Below are positions 1 to 11,804 of a DNA stretch of 64,000 bases, piece after piece. Below the pieces are notes generated by a model. It ran no database searches. It saw only the letters and a program-made list of their open reading frames with translations, and had not been told where the DNA came from. The position numbers and the translations under genes are program-made. Within the stretch, counting starts at the first letter, position 1; each line of letters starts with the position of its first letter. Origin of the DNA: Roseiarcus sp963836695 (GTDB lineage Bacteria; Pseudomonadota; Alphaproteobacteria; Rhizobiales; Beijerinckiaceae); assembly GCA_963836695.1 (NCBI GenBank), contig CAWIKX010000002.1, positions 248,001 to 312,000 on the forward strand, in the 5' to 3' direction.

Positions 1-54
1 GATTATCAGTCAAATTTGCTTGACCGGCCAACCCGGAGCCGACAACCTGACGCG

Positions 55-994
55 ATGCGGATCCGTCCCTTCTCGACGCCGGGCCGTTTCTGGCGCGGGA
101 ACCTTCACGCCCATTCGAGCCTCTCGGACGGCGCGTTGAACCCTGTGGACGTCGTCGAGGCCTATAAGCGGGCCGGCTATGATTTCCTGCAGGTGTCTGA
201 TCATTTTCTGGGTCGTTTCGATTGGCCAATAGCCGACACTCGTAAGCTGCGTTCGATCGACTTCACCACCCTTATCGGCGCCGAGGTTCACGCCATGAGC
301 ACGAGCGCGGGAGAATATTGGCACATTATCGCAACGGGACTCCCGTTCGATTTTCCTCGCGCCGCGCCGGACGAGACCGCGCCCGAGCTGGCGAAGCGAG
401 CGCGGGAGGCGGGCGCCTTCGTCGCGATCGCCCATCCGTCCTGGTCGCAATTGACGATAGAAGACGGGCGTTCCCTCTGCGCCGCGCATGCGGTCGAAGT
501 TTACAATCACACCTGCGCGGTCCTAACCGATCGAGGGGACGGGTTCTACCTTCTTGACCAGCTCTGCAATGAAGACCGGCGGTTGATGGCGGTCGCCGCC
601 GACGACGCGCACTTCCACAACGGCGACCTCGACGCCTTCGGCGGCTACGTCATGGTCAAATCTGAATATCTCGAACCCGAATCCCTCCTCGACGCTTTGA
701 AGGCCGGCGAGTTCTACTCGAAGTCAGGGCCCGCGCATTTACAACGTCGAGGTCACCAAACACGAAGTGCGGGTCGAATGCTCGCCGGTGCATACGATCG
801 CGCTCGTGACCAGCGCTTCGTCGGCGCTGAGCAGGGTCGGACGCGGGCTCACTCAGGCGACAATCGAATTCGCCGAAGTCGCGAAATGGGCCTGGCGTGA
901 CCCCCCACAGTTGAAATGGTTCCGGATCGTCGCCATTGACGGCCCACGGCGGCGCGCCTGGACCAACCCGATTTGGATTGACGCCTTGAATTGA
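55..994 (+). CDS. PHP-domain metal-dependent phosphoesterase (single-base frameshift)
   Basis: A PHP-superfamily hydrolase. Metal-ligand motifs are visible as LHAHSSLSDG near the N-terminus, VSDHF, a mid-protein HPSW and a later DDAH. The frame reads cleanly to about position 730 and continues one frame over as IYNVEVTKHEVRVECSP to a stop at 994. Removing one C from the GGGCCCGC at about 729-736 joins the halves into about 312 residues. I start it at the ATG at 55; an in-frame TTG at 16 would add 13 residues. It lies upstream of hslV on the same strand, with no evident functional link. The substrate is unknown. The frameshift is seen directly; that it is a sequence error is my inference. Confidence 0.72.
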
Positions 995-1042
995 CTCGAG
1001 GCTGCCGAGCCGGCCTTTGCGCCTTTCGCCGTTGCGCGCTCT

Positions 1043-1069
1043 CTTGCGCCGCGAAGCTCCCGCCCATAC
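1043..1069 (+). promoter_or_regulatory. Candidate heat-shock (sigma-32) promoter for hslVU
   Basis: A CTTG element at 1043 is followed after 16 bases by CCCATAC, about 40 bp before the hslV start. This partly matches the alphaproteobacterial RpoH pattern (CTTG, 17-18 bp, CYTATNT). HslVU is heat-shock regulated in many bacteria, so the position makes sense, but the -10 match is only partial. Confidence 0.3.
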
Positions 1070-1107
1070 ATCCTGCGTTCGCCCTAAGGAACGAGGATTG
1101 AGCGCCC

Positions 1108-1671
1108 ATGACTGACGAAACCGCCCGCTCGCCCGTGTGGCATGCGACGACCATCTTGATGGTGCGCAAAGGCGGAAAGGTCGTCATCGGCGGCGATGGA
1201 CAGGTCAGCATGGGCCAGACCGTCGTCAAATCCAATGCCCGCAAGGTTCGTCGCCTCGCCAAGGGGGACGTCATCGCAGGCTTCGCCGGCGCGACCGCCG
1301 ACGCCTTCACTTTGTTCGAACGGCTTGAGGCCAAGCTCGAGCAATATCCCGGCCAGCTCGCGCGCGCTTGCGTCGAACTGGCCAAGGACTGGCGCACTGA
1401 TCGTTACTTGCGCCGCCTGGAGGCGATGCTCATCGTCGCCGACAAGAGCACGGGCTTCACCCTATCAGGCTCAGGCGACGTGCTGGAGCCCGAGGAGGAC
1501 GAGTTCGGCTCGGCGACCGCGATCGGCTCGGGCGGCAATTACGCGCTCGCCGCCGCCCGCGCTCTGATGCCGATGCAACTCGATGCTGACGAAATCGTGC
1601 GCCGCTCGATGCGCATCGCGGGCGAGATCTGCGTCTACACCAATTTCAACCTGATCGTCGAAAGCCTCTGA
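1108..1671 (+). CDS. hslV: ATP-dependent protease subunit HslV
   Basis: Peptidase subunit of the HslUV (ClpQY) proteasome-like protease. It forms two stacked hexamers and uses an N-terminal threonine nucleophile. The conserved TTI segment follows HA at residues 12-13, so Thr14 would be exposed after propeptide removal. The GSGG segment and the overall length (187 residues) are normal for the family. The stop lies 5 bp before the hslU start, a typical hslVU operon. The product is cytoplasmic and degrades unfolded or regulatory proteins delivered by HslU. The frame is intact. Confidence 0.97.
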   Translation: MTDETARSPVWHATTILMVRKGGKVVIGGDGQVSMGQTVVKSNARKVRRLAKGDVIAGFAGATADAFTLFERLEAKLEQYPGQLARACVELAKDWRTDRYLRRLEAMLIVADKSTGFTLSGSGDVLEPEEDEFGSATAIGSGGNYALAAARALMPMQLDADEIVRRSMRIAGEICVYTNFNLIVESL

Positions 1672-1676
1672 GCCTC

Positions 1677-2977
<1,301 letters not shown>

Positions 2978-3480
2978 GGATGCTTTCGGGCGACGTCTCG
3001 GTGATGCCCACCGCGCCTGATTGATCCTCGCCGTCCCGGAGGCTCGAGCGGCCCGGCGGATTGGGTTTTGGCGAATCCATTTCGAGCCTTTTCAATGGTT
3101 TGCGGCGCTATTTGCGAGTCGCTTTCCTCTGCCTGACGGACCGCCAGCGTCTCCTTGCGGGGCTTCGTCTTCGGCCCATTCTGCGGTTCCGCCGACGGTC
3201 AGAACCACCGGCCGCTGACAGCCGACATCCCGACCCTTGACCCACGGTGGCTAATACTTATTTCTGAAAAACAACAATGGCCGGCCGTAATTCCGTCAAG
3301 GCATTGTCAAATTCTTTTTCTCCTGATTGCGCGTCCGCGGGCCTCTCGCCACCCCGTAGATCCCCGACGTTCTCATCGGCCGCGATGACGTCGAGAAGAC
3401 GTGGGCCGATCACGGCTCGCTTGAACGGACACGGAGAAAGACCGAAGAGGAAGCCAACTCATAAATTGAGGACCTCGCAC
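2978..3480. other. Intergenic, 503 bp, no recognised gene
   Basis: Between hslU and the ACT-domain gene I find only short frames without protein-like composition, and no convincing hairpin with a T tract. The stretch just before 3481 is more AT-rich and probably holds the promoter of the next gene. Confidence 0.5.
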
Positions 3481-4015
3481 ATGACGACCTCCCTCGTTCT
3501 GACCTTCGTCGGCGACGACAGGCCGGGGCTCGTCAACGCGGTTTCGGAGAAGGTTGCCGACTTCGGCGGGACCTGGCTTGAAAGCCGCTCGGTGCGGCTC
3601 GCCGGCAAATTTGCCGGCGTGGTGCTGGTTCGGATTCCAGACGAAAACTTCATCGCGCTCGAGTTCAGCTCTGGCGAAGCTCGCGCCGTCAGGCCTACGC
3701 GTCTCGGTCGAGCGCGGCGTAGTGGCGGAGGCCCTAAAATCGGCGCGCTTGGTCAGGCTGGAGATCATTGGCAAAGAGCGGCCTGGGATCGTGCGCGATG
3801 TGACGCAGGCGCTCACCCGCCTCGGCGTCAACATTGAAGAGTTTACCAGCGGTCTCGAAGGCGAACCGTTCACTGGCGTCGAGATGTTTCGAGCGACCGC
3901 CCGCCTCAGCGTCCCCGACGGCCTCGAACTTGAGGAATTGCGTAGGGCTATCGAGCGGCTTGCCGCCGAGATCATGGTTGATCTTAACGTGGGCGATGGC
4001 GAACCGGCCGTCTGA
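3481..4015 (+). CDS. ACT-domain protein, GcvR-like (single-base frameshift)
   Basis: A protein with two ACT-type domains, similar in layout to glycine cleavage system regulator GcvR. Domain 1 begins LVLTFVGDDRPGLVNAVSE; domain 2 has LEIIGKERPGIVRDVTQAL. The two halves lie in different frames that meet at about 3660-3675. Removing one base there gives a continuous protein of about 177 residues, the usual GcvR-like length. ACT domains bind amino acids, so a regulatory role in glycine or one-carbon metabolism is likely by family but not shown here. It precedes trpS by 77 bp on the same strand. Confidence 0.72.
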
Positions 4016-4092
4016 TCGGCAGCGTTCCGCACTTGCGCGGCCCCGCCCCCGTTGCCATAAGGGCGGCCTTCCCCCAACCTCAAGCGAAAACA

Positions 4093-5127
4093 ATGGCGAA
4101 GTTTCCCGAGCGCGTGTTTTCCGGCGTTCAGCCGACAGGCAATCTACACCTCGGCAATTATCTCGGCGCGATCAAGCGCTTCGTTGAGATGCAGAAGACG
4201 CATCCATGCATCTATTGCGTCGTCGATCTGCATGCGATGACGATGCCCCACGAGCCGGAGCAGCTTGCCCGCACGACGCGCGAGGTGACTGCCGCGTTCC
4301 TTGCCTGCGGCATCGACCCGAAAGCCAATATCGTGTTCAACCAGAGCCGGGTCGGCGAGCATGCAGAACTGACATGGGTGTTCGACTGCGTGGCGCGGCT
4401 CGGCTGGCTCAACCGAATGACGCAGTTCAAGGAGAAAGCCGGCAAGGACCGAGAGAACGCGTCGATCGGGCTCTACAACTATCCGGTGCTGATGGCCGCT
4501 GACATTCTCGTCTATCGCGCGACTCACGTTCCGGTCGGTGATGATCAGAAGCAGCATTTGGAGCTGGCGCGCGACATCGCCCAGAAGTTCAATAATGATT
4601 TCAGCGCACCGATCGCCGCTCACGGTCACGGCGACGCCTATTTTCCCTTGCCAGAACCGCTGATCCAGGGGCCGGCCACCAGGGTCATGAGCCTCCGCGA
4701 TGGCGCGAAGAAAATGTCGAAGTCCGACACCTCGGAGAACGCTTACATCGCGCTCACCGATGATGCGGACACAATCGCGCAGAAGATTCGCCGGGCCAAA
4801 ACCGACCCCGAGCCGCTGCCGATCGAGGTCGAGGGCCTCGCGCGACGCCCGGAAGCCGACAATCTGGTTGGGATCTTCGCCGCCTTGAACGACGAGACAA
4901 AGGCCGATGTGCTCAAACGTTTCGGCGGCAGCCAGTTCTCTACCTTCAAGACCGCGCTGGCCGACCTTACGATCGACAAACTCGCTCCCATTCGCGGCGA
5001 GATGCTGCGCCTTGCCGCCGATCCGGCCTATACGAACAAGGTCCTGGCGGATGGGGCAGAGAAGGCCCGCGCCATCGCGCGTCCGAATATGGACGCGATC
5101 AAGGACATCCTTGGGCTCGTGCGATAA
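4093..5127 (+). CDS. trpS: Tryptophanyl-tRNA synthetase
   Basis: Class I aminoacyl-tRNA synthetase charging tRNA-Trp. The N-terminus FSGVQPTGNLHLGNYLGA carries the HIGH-type signature (HLGN), and KKMSKSD near residue 206 is the KMSKS loop. At 344 residues from the ATG at 4093 it is normal for bacterial TrpS. An upstream in-frame start at 4033 would add 20 residues not typical of the family, so I prefer 4093. The frame is intact. Confidence 0.97.
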   Translation: MAKFPERVFSGVQPTGNLHLGNYLGAIKRFVEMQKTHPCIYCVVDLHAMTMPHEPEQLARTTREVTAAFLACGIDPKANIVFNQSRVGEHAELTWVFDCVARLGWLNRMTQFKEKAGKDRENASIGLYNYPVLMAADILVYRATHVPVGDDQKQHLELARDIAQKFNNDFSAPIAAHGHGDAYFPLPEPLIQGPATRVMSLRDGAKKMSKSDTSENAYIALTDDADTIAQKIRRAKTDPEPLPIEVEGLARRPEADNLVGIFAALNDETKADVLKRFGGSQFSTFKTALADLTIDKLAPIRGEMLRLAADPAYTNKVLADGAEKARAIARPNMDAIKDILGLVR

Positions 5128-5406
5128 CCCCCGAGCATAACAAATTTAAACAAAATGGATCCGCCGCCAGCGGCGTAAGGCCATAACTGGCACATTTTGC
5201 CGTTCATCGCCCTCATCACCACGAGGGCTAGCGCCGGGGTCAATCAACTCCTTCGCGCCTCGCTCCTCCATGGTTAACGACTTTGCGGCAAACATTTCGT
5301 AATCCTGGTGTGGGCCTGATTCGGACCTTCTTGGCGGAGGGAAAGGGTCAGCCGACCACCTGGCCGACCCAGATCATCGGCGTCGGACTCTCGAGGAGGC
5401 CATTCG

Positions 5407-7975
5407 TTGCGGGGGTTGAGCGGAGGAAAGCGCTCCGGAATCGGCGGACGGGCGCGACGGCTCGACTGGCCGGTCGCCGTCCGGTTGCCCGCCGGTTTGG
5501 CGCTTTCCCTGCTTGCGGTCCCGCTCGCTTGTGCGCAGAATCTCTCACAGTCCCTGGCGGCGCCGGCTCGGCTGGCGTTCGACATGGCCTCTGTCCAGGC
5601 CAATGTTGTCGGGCTCGTCATCCTGTCGCTGATGCTGCTGGCGACAATCATCGCGGTCCTTCATCTGGTTGGCCGCCGGATATGGACCCGCCGAGTTCTC
5701 GAGCTCGAGACGGAGCTCGCGCGAACCAACGGCAAACTCGACCGTGCGGCGCTGATGTTGCGCGGTGAGCCGCAAATCCTAATCTCCTGGGATCGTCCCG
5801 ACGCGGAACCGACGATCGAGGGCGACTTCGCGCTCGTCGCCGATTCTCCGCTGTCGTCGCGCGTGCTCGCCTTTGGCTCGTGGCTCAACACTGCCCAGGC
5901 GGCCAAGATCGAACAGGCGACGGAGCGATTGCTCACCCGCGGCGAAGCCTTCGCCGCCGCCGTGGTCAGCTTGCGCGGCCGCCATCTCGAGCTCGACGGG
6001 CGCCCGGTATCCGGCAGCGCAATCATGCGCATCCGCGACGTCTCAGGCGAGCGTCTTCAGTTGGCGCAATTACGCGATTCGTTCGCTGAAGCCGAGGGCG
6101 CCCTGGACGGCTTGCGCCGCGCGCTCGAAACTGCGGAAATGCCGGCATGGACCCGCGACGCAATGGGCAGGACCGTCTGGTGCAACGCGGCCTACGCGCA
6201 TGCCGTTGACGCCCCTGACGCGGCGGCGGCGATCGACGGCGGCGGCGAAATATTCGATTCCACAGTGCGCCGCGAAGCGACAGCGGCGCTCAAGGAGTCA
6301 GGCGCGTGGAAGCGCCGGGCATCGGCGGTCGTCGCCGGTGAGCGCAGAACCTTCGACGCCGTCGAGGCAGTCACGCAGGTTGGTTCCGCAGGCGTCGCTC
6401 GCGACGTTTCTGAAATCGTGGCGCTGAAAGCGGAAATGGAGCGCAATGACGACGATTATTCGCGTATGATCGATCGGCTGTCGACGGCGGTTGCGATCTT
6501 CGACAAGTCCAAGCGGCTGACGCTGTACAACGCGGCCTACCGGCAGATTTGGTCGCTGGAGCCGGCTTTTCTCGACCAAGGGCCCAGCGACGGCGAGATC
6601 CTTGATCGGCTGCGCGCCAAGCGGCAATTGCCCGAACAGGTGGACTTCCGCGCATGGAAAGCGCAGCAATTAAACGCTTACCAGGCGATCGAGCCCAGCG
6701 AATCCGTGTGGTATCTGCCGGACGGCCGGGCGCTGCGCGTCGTCATGAGCCCCAATCCGAAAGGCGGCGTCACATATCTCTATGACGATGCAACGCAGAG
6801 CTATGCGCTCGCTTCCCAAGTCACCGCGCTCACCAATGTGCAGGGCGAGACGCTCGACGCGCTCAAGGAAGGGGTGGCGACGTTCGGCGCGGACGGACGC
6901 ATGAAGCTGTTCAACCCGGCCTTCGCGGAGCTTTGGCGATTCGATCCGGCCGCGTTGCGTGATCGTCCGCACATCGATGAGATCGCGCGAGCCTGCAAAC
7001 CGCTGTGCGGCGCTCCGGGGCTGTTCGACGAGCTGAGGACAGCGATTGTCGATCTTCCCGAGCACCGCAAGAGCCGGACAGCGAGGATCGAGCGAACGGA
7101 CGGGTTGATCCTTGATTGCGCCGCCTTGCCCTTGCCGGACGGGGCGACGCTCATGACGTCGCTCGACGTGACTGCGGGCGTCAACATCGAGCGGGCGCTG
7201 ACGGAGCGCAACCAAGCGCTGATAGCGGCGGAAAAGCTACGCAACGATTTCGTCAATCACGTTTCCTATGAACTGCGCACGCCGCTCACCAACATTATCG
7301 GCTTTACCCAGCTGCTTGCGGGCGGAGGTGTTGGCCCGCTCAATCCGAAGCAGGTCGAATATGCGGGGTTCATTACCGATTCGTCGCATGCGCTGCTCGC
7401 CATCATCGACGACATTCTCGATCTAGCCTCGATGGACGCCGGGGCCCTGGAGCTCAAGCTCGAGGATGTTGACGTCGCCGAGGCGATGAAGGCTGCGGCG
7501 GCGGGCGTGCAGGATCGCTTGAGCGAGGCGGCGATCGAATTGCGCATCGTCATGACCGACGGAGTGGGATCGCTGCACGCCGATGGCCGACGGGTGCGTC
7601 AGGTCTTGTTCAATCTTCTCTCCAACGCGATCAACTATTCGGAGGCGGGCCAGACGGTGACGCTGGCTGCGATGCGGCGTGGGCCGGAGATCGTGTTCAA
7701 GGTCAGCGATCGCGGCCGCGGCATTCCTCCCGAGATGATCGACCGCGTATTCGAGCGATTCGAGACTTTTCCCAACGGCTCGCGACATCGCGGACCGGGC
7801 CTCGGCCTATCGATCGTGAGAGCAATGGTCGAATTGCATGAGGGACGAGTCCTGATCGACACGGCGCCTCGCGAGGGTACGACGGTCACCTGCATCTTTC
7901 CCGATCGACCCAATGGCGTCGTCGTCGCCGGGCCCGCAAGCCGCAGCGCAGCCCAAGACGCAAGCCGTCCAGTAG
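5407..7975 (+). CDS. divL: DivL-type PAS sensor pseudo-histidine kinase (probable 3' frameshift)
   Basis: Cell-cycle regulator of the DivK-CckA-CtrA pathway. The N-terminus has a signal-like hydrophobic stretch (about 27-44) and a transmembrane segment (about 66-90), followed by PAS-like repeats with LYNAAYRQIW and LFNPAFAELW. The dimerisation box reads FVNHVSYELRTPLTNI: Tyr621 replaces the phospho-acceptor His, the hallmark of DivL. The ATPase domain keeps an N box (LFNLLSNAINYSE), DRGRGIPPE and GPGLGLSIV. The start is TTG at 5407, with GAGGAGG 7 bp upstream. As written the frame runs on into tsaE. Removing one C from GGGCCCGC at about 7930-7937 gives a natural end at TAG 7973-7975 (855 residues). 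The divL-tsaE order is known in Alphaproteobacteria. Confidence 0.85.
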
Positions 7976-7980
7976 AGGAT

Positions 7981-9550
7981 ATGAACGGTCTCGCCGGCGT
8001 GAGGGAAGAAGAGGGCGTTTGGAGCTTCGAGGCGCCGGACGAGGCGGCGACTTTGACCATCGCCGCATCGCAGGCGGCGTGGCTCGAGCCTGGCGACTTC
8101 GTTGCTCTGACTGGCGATCTCGGCGCGGGCAAAACGGCTTTCGCCCGTGGTCTTCTTCGGGCGCTCGCCGAAGCGCCGGAACTCGAGGCGCCGAGCCCGA
8201 CCTTCACCCTGATGCAAGTTTATGAGGCTCCGCGCGGGCCGGTGGTCCACGCCGATTTCTATCGGCTGCGGGGCCCGACCGAGCTCGCCAATCTCGGCTG
8301 GGACGAGGCGATAGCCGGCGCCATAACGATCGTCGAGTGGCCGGAGAAGATCACGCAGGCGCTCCCCGCCGACCGGCTTGAGGTCAGCATTCGGTTCGAA
8401 GCCAAGCGCGGTTCCGATTTTCGCCTGGTGACTTTGCGTGGATTCGGCGCGATCCGCTCGCGCTTGTCGCTGGCTCTTGGCGTGGCGAGGCTACTTGACG
8501 GCTCCGGTTGGAGCGAGGCAAGCCGCGAGTTTCTGCAAGGCGACGCATCCGTTCGGGCCTATGAGCGGCTGACCAAGCCGACTGGCGAGACCGCGATATT
8601 GATGATTTCTCCACCTCGCCCGGACGGTCCTATTCTGCGCTTTGGCAAGCCCTACGCGGCGATCGCCAAGTTGTCGCCGGACATGCGCGCTTTCATCGCC
8701 ATGGACGAGGGATTGCGCGCTCTCGGTTACTCGGCGCCGGCCATCATCGCCTACAGGGTTGACGAAGGGCTGGCGCTGATCGAGGACTTCGGCTCAGCGA
8801 CCATCGCTGAAAACGGCGTCCCGGACGGCGCGCGCTATGCGCCGGCGATCGCTCTCCTGGCCGATCTGCATGGACGCGACTTGCCACCGATCTTATCGGT
8901 CGGCGATGAATCCTACGAACCGCCGGTCTATGATGTCGAAGCGATGCTGGTTGAGGTCGAGCTGGCGCTCGACTGGTACGCGCCCACGGTCGCTCGGCTC
9001 CCCCCGTCGGGGGCGCGCATGCAGTTCCTGGCGATGTGGCGCGAGTTGCTTCAACCGATCCTTGATCGGCCCACGACCTGGACGCTGCGCGACTATCATT
9101 CTCCCAACCTGCATTGGCTGGCGGACCGTCAGGGGCTTGAGCGGATCGGGCTTATCGACTTTCAGGACGCGGTGATCGGGCCGCCTGCATACGACGTCGC
9201 TTCGCTGTTGCAGGACGCGCGCGTCGACGTGCCGGAGGATCTCGAGATGCGTCTGGCCGCCTTGTACATGCGGCGCAGAACTGCGGCTGACCCGGGCTTC
9301 GACGCACAGACGTTCGCCGCCGCCTACGCCGCGATGGGCGCCCAGCGCGCGACAAAGATCCTCGGCCTGTTCGCTCGAACTCGACAAACGCGATCACAAG
9401 CCTGAGTACCTCCGCCACCTGCCGCGGATCGAGCGCTATCTCGCACGCAATCTCGCCCATCCGTTGCTTAAGCCGCTAGCAGTCTGGTATCAGAATCATC
9501 TGCCGCGGGCGCTCGGCCCACTGCCGGTCAATGCCGACCCTGAAGACTGA
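7981..9550 (+). CDS. tsaE-amgK: TsaE-AmgK fusion: t6A ATPase / N-acetylmuramate (sugar) kinase (3' frameshift)
   Basis: Bifunctional protein. Residues 1-160 are TsaE, the ATPase of the tRNA threonylcarbamoyladenosine complex, with Walker A GDLGAGKTAFARG near residue 46, PSPTFTLMQVYE and TIVEWPEK. Residues about 170-522 are an aminoglycoside-phosphotransferase-fold sugar kinase (AmgK) with catalytic LRDYHSPNLHWL and IDFQDA; AmgK phosphorylates MurNAc for recycling. The frame as written stops at 9405, but removing one A from CTCGAACTCG at about 9377 extends it naturally through a conserved-looking tail (HLPRIERYLARNL) to TGA at 9548-9550. I start at ATG 7981 (AGAGG just upstream); GTG at 7999 is possible. 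murU follows 13 bp later, giving the AmgK-MurU recycling pair. TsaE/phosphotransferase fusions are known in alphaproteobacteria. Confidence 0.87.
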
Positions 9551-9563
9551 TCGCTGAGGCCTG

Positions 9564-10289
9564 ATGAGCCTGCCCGTTCCCAAGACGGCCATGGTGTTCG
9601 CCGCCGGATTGGGGATGCGCATGCGGCCGATCACCGAGACGCTGCCCAAACCGCTTATCGAGGTTCATGGCCGCACGCTGATCGACTATTGCCTCGATCG
9701 CCTGGCCGAGAACGGCGTCAAGCGGGCGATTGTCAACGTGCACTGGCTTGCCGATCAGATCGAGGTGCATTTAACCAGGCGCCGCGCGCCGAAGGTTCTC
9801 ATCTCGGACGAACGGGCCAAGTTGCTCGATCAGGGCGGGGGCATCAAGCGCGCGCTACCATTGATCGGCGACGACCCGTTCCTGATCTGCAACACCGACG
9901 CATTCTGGATCGAGGGCCCGCGTTCAAACATTGCCCGCCTGGCCCGTAGCTTCGATCCAGAGACGATGGACATCCTCCTGTTGGTCGCGGCCGGCGCCGG
10001 AGCGGTCGGCGTCGATTGGCCCGGCGATTTCGTGATGACCCATGACGGACGGCTTCAGCCGCGTGAGCCCCGTCATGTCGCGCCCTTCGTCTACACCGGC
10101 GTTGGGATCGTCAAGCCGCAACTGTTCGCGAGCGAGACGGCGGAAGTTTTTCGCCTCGCGCCCTTCTTTCACGCTGCGGCGGCGAAGGGTCGGCTCTACG
10201 GCGTTCGCCTCGATGGCCTTTGGGTGCATGTCGGGCGGCCGGAGAGCGTCGCCGAGGCGGAAACGGCCATAGACCGCTCGATCCTGTGA
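9564..10289 (+). CDS. murU: N-acetylmuramate-1-phosphate uridylyltransferase MurU
   Basis: Nucleotidyltransferase of 241 residues with the N-terminal signature AAGLGMRMRPITETLPKPL (about residues 10-29) and the NTD metal-site region LICNTDAFW. Next to AmgK it should convert MurNAc-1-phosphate to UDP-MurNAc, closing the recycling route that bypasses de novo MurA/MurB synthesis. Start ATG 9564 is preceded by GAGG. murC and murB lie just downstream, so recycling and de novo muropeptide enzymes are clustered here. Confidence 0.9.
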   Translation: MSLPVPKTAMVFAAGLGMRMRPITETLPKPLIEVHGRTLIDYCLDRLAENGVKRAIVNVHWLADQIEVHLTRRRAPKVLISDERAKLLDQGGGIKRALPLIGDDPFLICNTDAFWIEGPRSNIARLARSFDPETMDILLLVAAGAGAVGVDWPGDFVMTHDGRLQPREPRHVAPFVYTGVGIVKPQLFASETAEVFRLAPFFHAAAAKGRLYGVRLDGLWVHVGRPESVAEAETAIDRSIL

Positions 10290-10385
10290 GGGGTAGGGCC
10301 TTCCATTTCCTAAATCATCAGAATCGTCTTATGCGGTCGAGCGCTATACGGCCCGGGGTCACAGGGCTTGTGAGGGTTTGAGAGC

Positions 10386-11795
10386 ATGAAACTGCCGAAC
10401 CAGATCGGCCCCATCCACTTCGTCGGCATTGGCGGCATCGGCATGTCTGGCATCGCCGAGGTGCTTCTCAACCTTGGCCATCAGGTCCAGGGGTCGGACC
10501 TTAGCGACAACGCCAGCGTCAAACGCCTGCGCGAGCAAGGCGCGACCATCTCTATCGGCCACGACAAGGCTAACCTTGGCGTCGCCGCGGTCGTCGTCGT
10601 TTCGTCCGCGGTCAAGCGGGACAATCCCGAGGTCGTCGCGGCGCGCTCGCGACGCATCCCCGTGGTCCGCCGCGCCGAGATGCTCGCCGAGCTCATGCGG
10701 CTCAAGCAATGCGTGGCAGTGTCCGGAACGCATGGTAAGACGACGACGACTTCGCTCGTGGCTACGCTGCTCGACGCCGCCGGCCTTGATCCGACGGTGA
10801 TCAATGGCGGCATCATCAACGCCTACGACACGAATGCGCGCCTTGGGGCAGGCGATTGGATGGTGGTCGAGGCCGACGAAAGCGACGGCACGTTCCTTAA
10901 GCTCCCCGCCGACATCGCCGTCGTCACGAACATCGATCCCGAGCACCTCGACCACTTCAAGACCTTTGATGCGATTAAGGACGCGTTCCTGGCGCTGGTC
11001 GGGAACCTCCCCTTCTACGGCTTCTCCGTCATGTGCATCGATCATCCGACCGTACAGGAGCTGGTCGGCCGGATCGAAGACCGCCGAATTCTGACCTACG
11101 GCGAAAACCCGCAGGCCGACGTGCGGCTGATGGACGTCAGCCTGACCGGCGGCGTCACTCGATTTTCGGTTCTGATCCGCGACCGGGCGACAGGGCGCGC
11201 GACCTTCATCGATGATCTCGCGCTGCCCATGCCTGGCCGGCACAACGCGCTCAACGCCACCGCGGCGATCGCCGTCGCGCACGAACTCGGCGCGCCGGTG
11301 GATGTGATCCGCAAGGCGATCGCTGGGTTTGGCGGCGTCCGCCGGCGCTTCACTCGCACAGGTGAATGGAAGGGCGTCTCCATCTTTGACGACTATGGCC
11401 ACCATCCGGTCGAAATCGCCGCAGTGCTAAGAGCCGCGCGAGCGGCGACCGAGGCTAAGGTGATCGCAGTCGTGCAGCCGCATCGCTTCACCCGCCTCGC
11501 GTCGCTGTTCGACGCATTCGCCACCTGCTTCAACGACGCCGACACTGTCATCGTCGCCGACGTCTATCCGGCCGGCGAACCGCCGATCGAAGGCGCCGAC
11601 AAGGCGGCGCTCGCCACAGCCATCGCCGCGCACGGCCATCGCCACGCGCTGATGCTGCCTTCGCCCGAGAAGTTGGCGCCTATGGTGCGCTCACTGGCAA
11701 AGCCGGGTGACTATGTCATTTGCCTCGGCGCCGGATCGATCACCCAATGGGCCTATGCGCTGCCCGGCGAACTCGCCGCGCTCGACACGGCCTGA
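10386..11795 (+). CDS. murC: UDP-N-acetylmuramate--L-alanine ligase
   Basis: Mur ligase that adds L-Ala to UDP-MurNAc in the cytoplasm. The N-terminal domain begins IHFVGIGGIGMSGIAEVL. The ATP loop VSGTHGKTTTTSL lies near residue 115, and the central domain contains EADESDGTF and TNIDPEHLDHF. At 469 residues it is full length. It is followed 9 bp later by murB and preceded by murU, consistent with co-transcription. Confidence 0.97.
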   Translation: MKLPNQIGPIHFVGIGGIGMSGIAEVLLNLGHQVQGSDLSDNASVKRLREQGATISIGHDKANLGVAAVVVVSSAVKRDNPEVVAARSRRIPVVRRAEMLAELMRLKQCVAVSGTHGKTTTTSLVATLLDAAGLDPTVINGGIINAYDTNARLGAGDWMVVEADESDGTFLKLPADIAVVTNIDPEHLDHFKTFDAIKDAFLALVGNLPFYGFSVMCIDHPTVQELVGRIEDRRILTYGENPQADVRLMDVSLTGGVTRFSVLIRDRATGRATFIDDLALPMPGRHNALNATAAIAVAHELGAPVDVIRKAIAGFGGVRRRFTRTGEWKGVSIFDDYGHHPVEIAAVLRAARAATEAKVIAVVQPHRFTRLASLFDAFATCFNDADTVIVADVYPAGEPPIEGADKAALATAIAAHGHRHALMLPSPEKLAPMVRSLAKPGDYVICLGAGSITQWAYALPGELAALDTA

Positions 11796-11804
11796 CGGTC
11801 GCCG

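Noticed and set aside
5407..9405. Single 1332-residue kinase-TsaE-AmgK fusion protein
   Set aside because: A one-base change at about 7933 gives a natural divL stop at 7973-7975 and a separate TsaE start at 7981, and the AmgK end also needs a correction. The fusion is more likely an artefact of the first indel.
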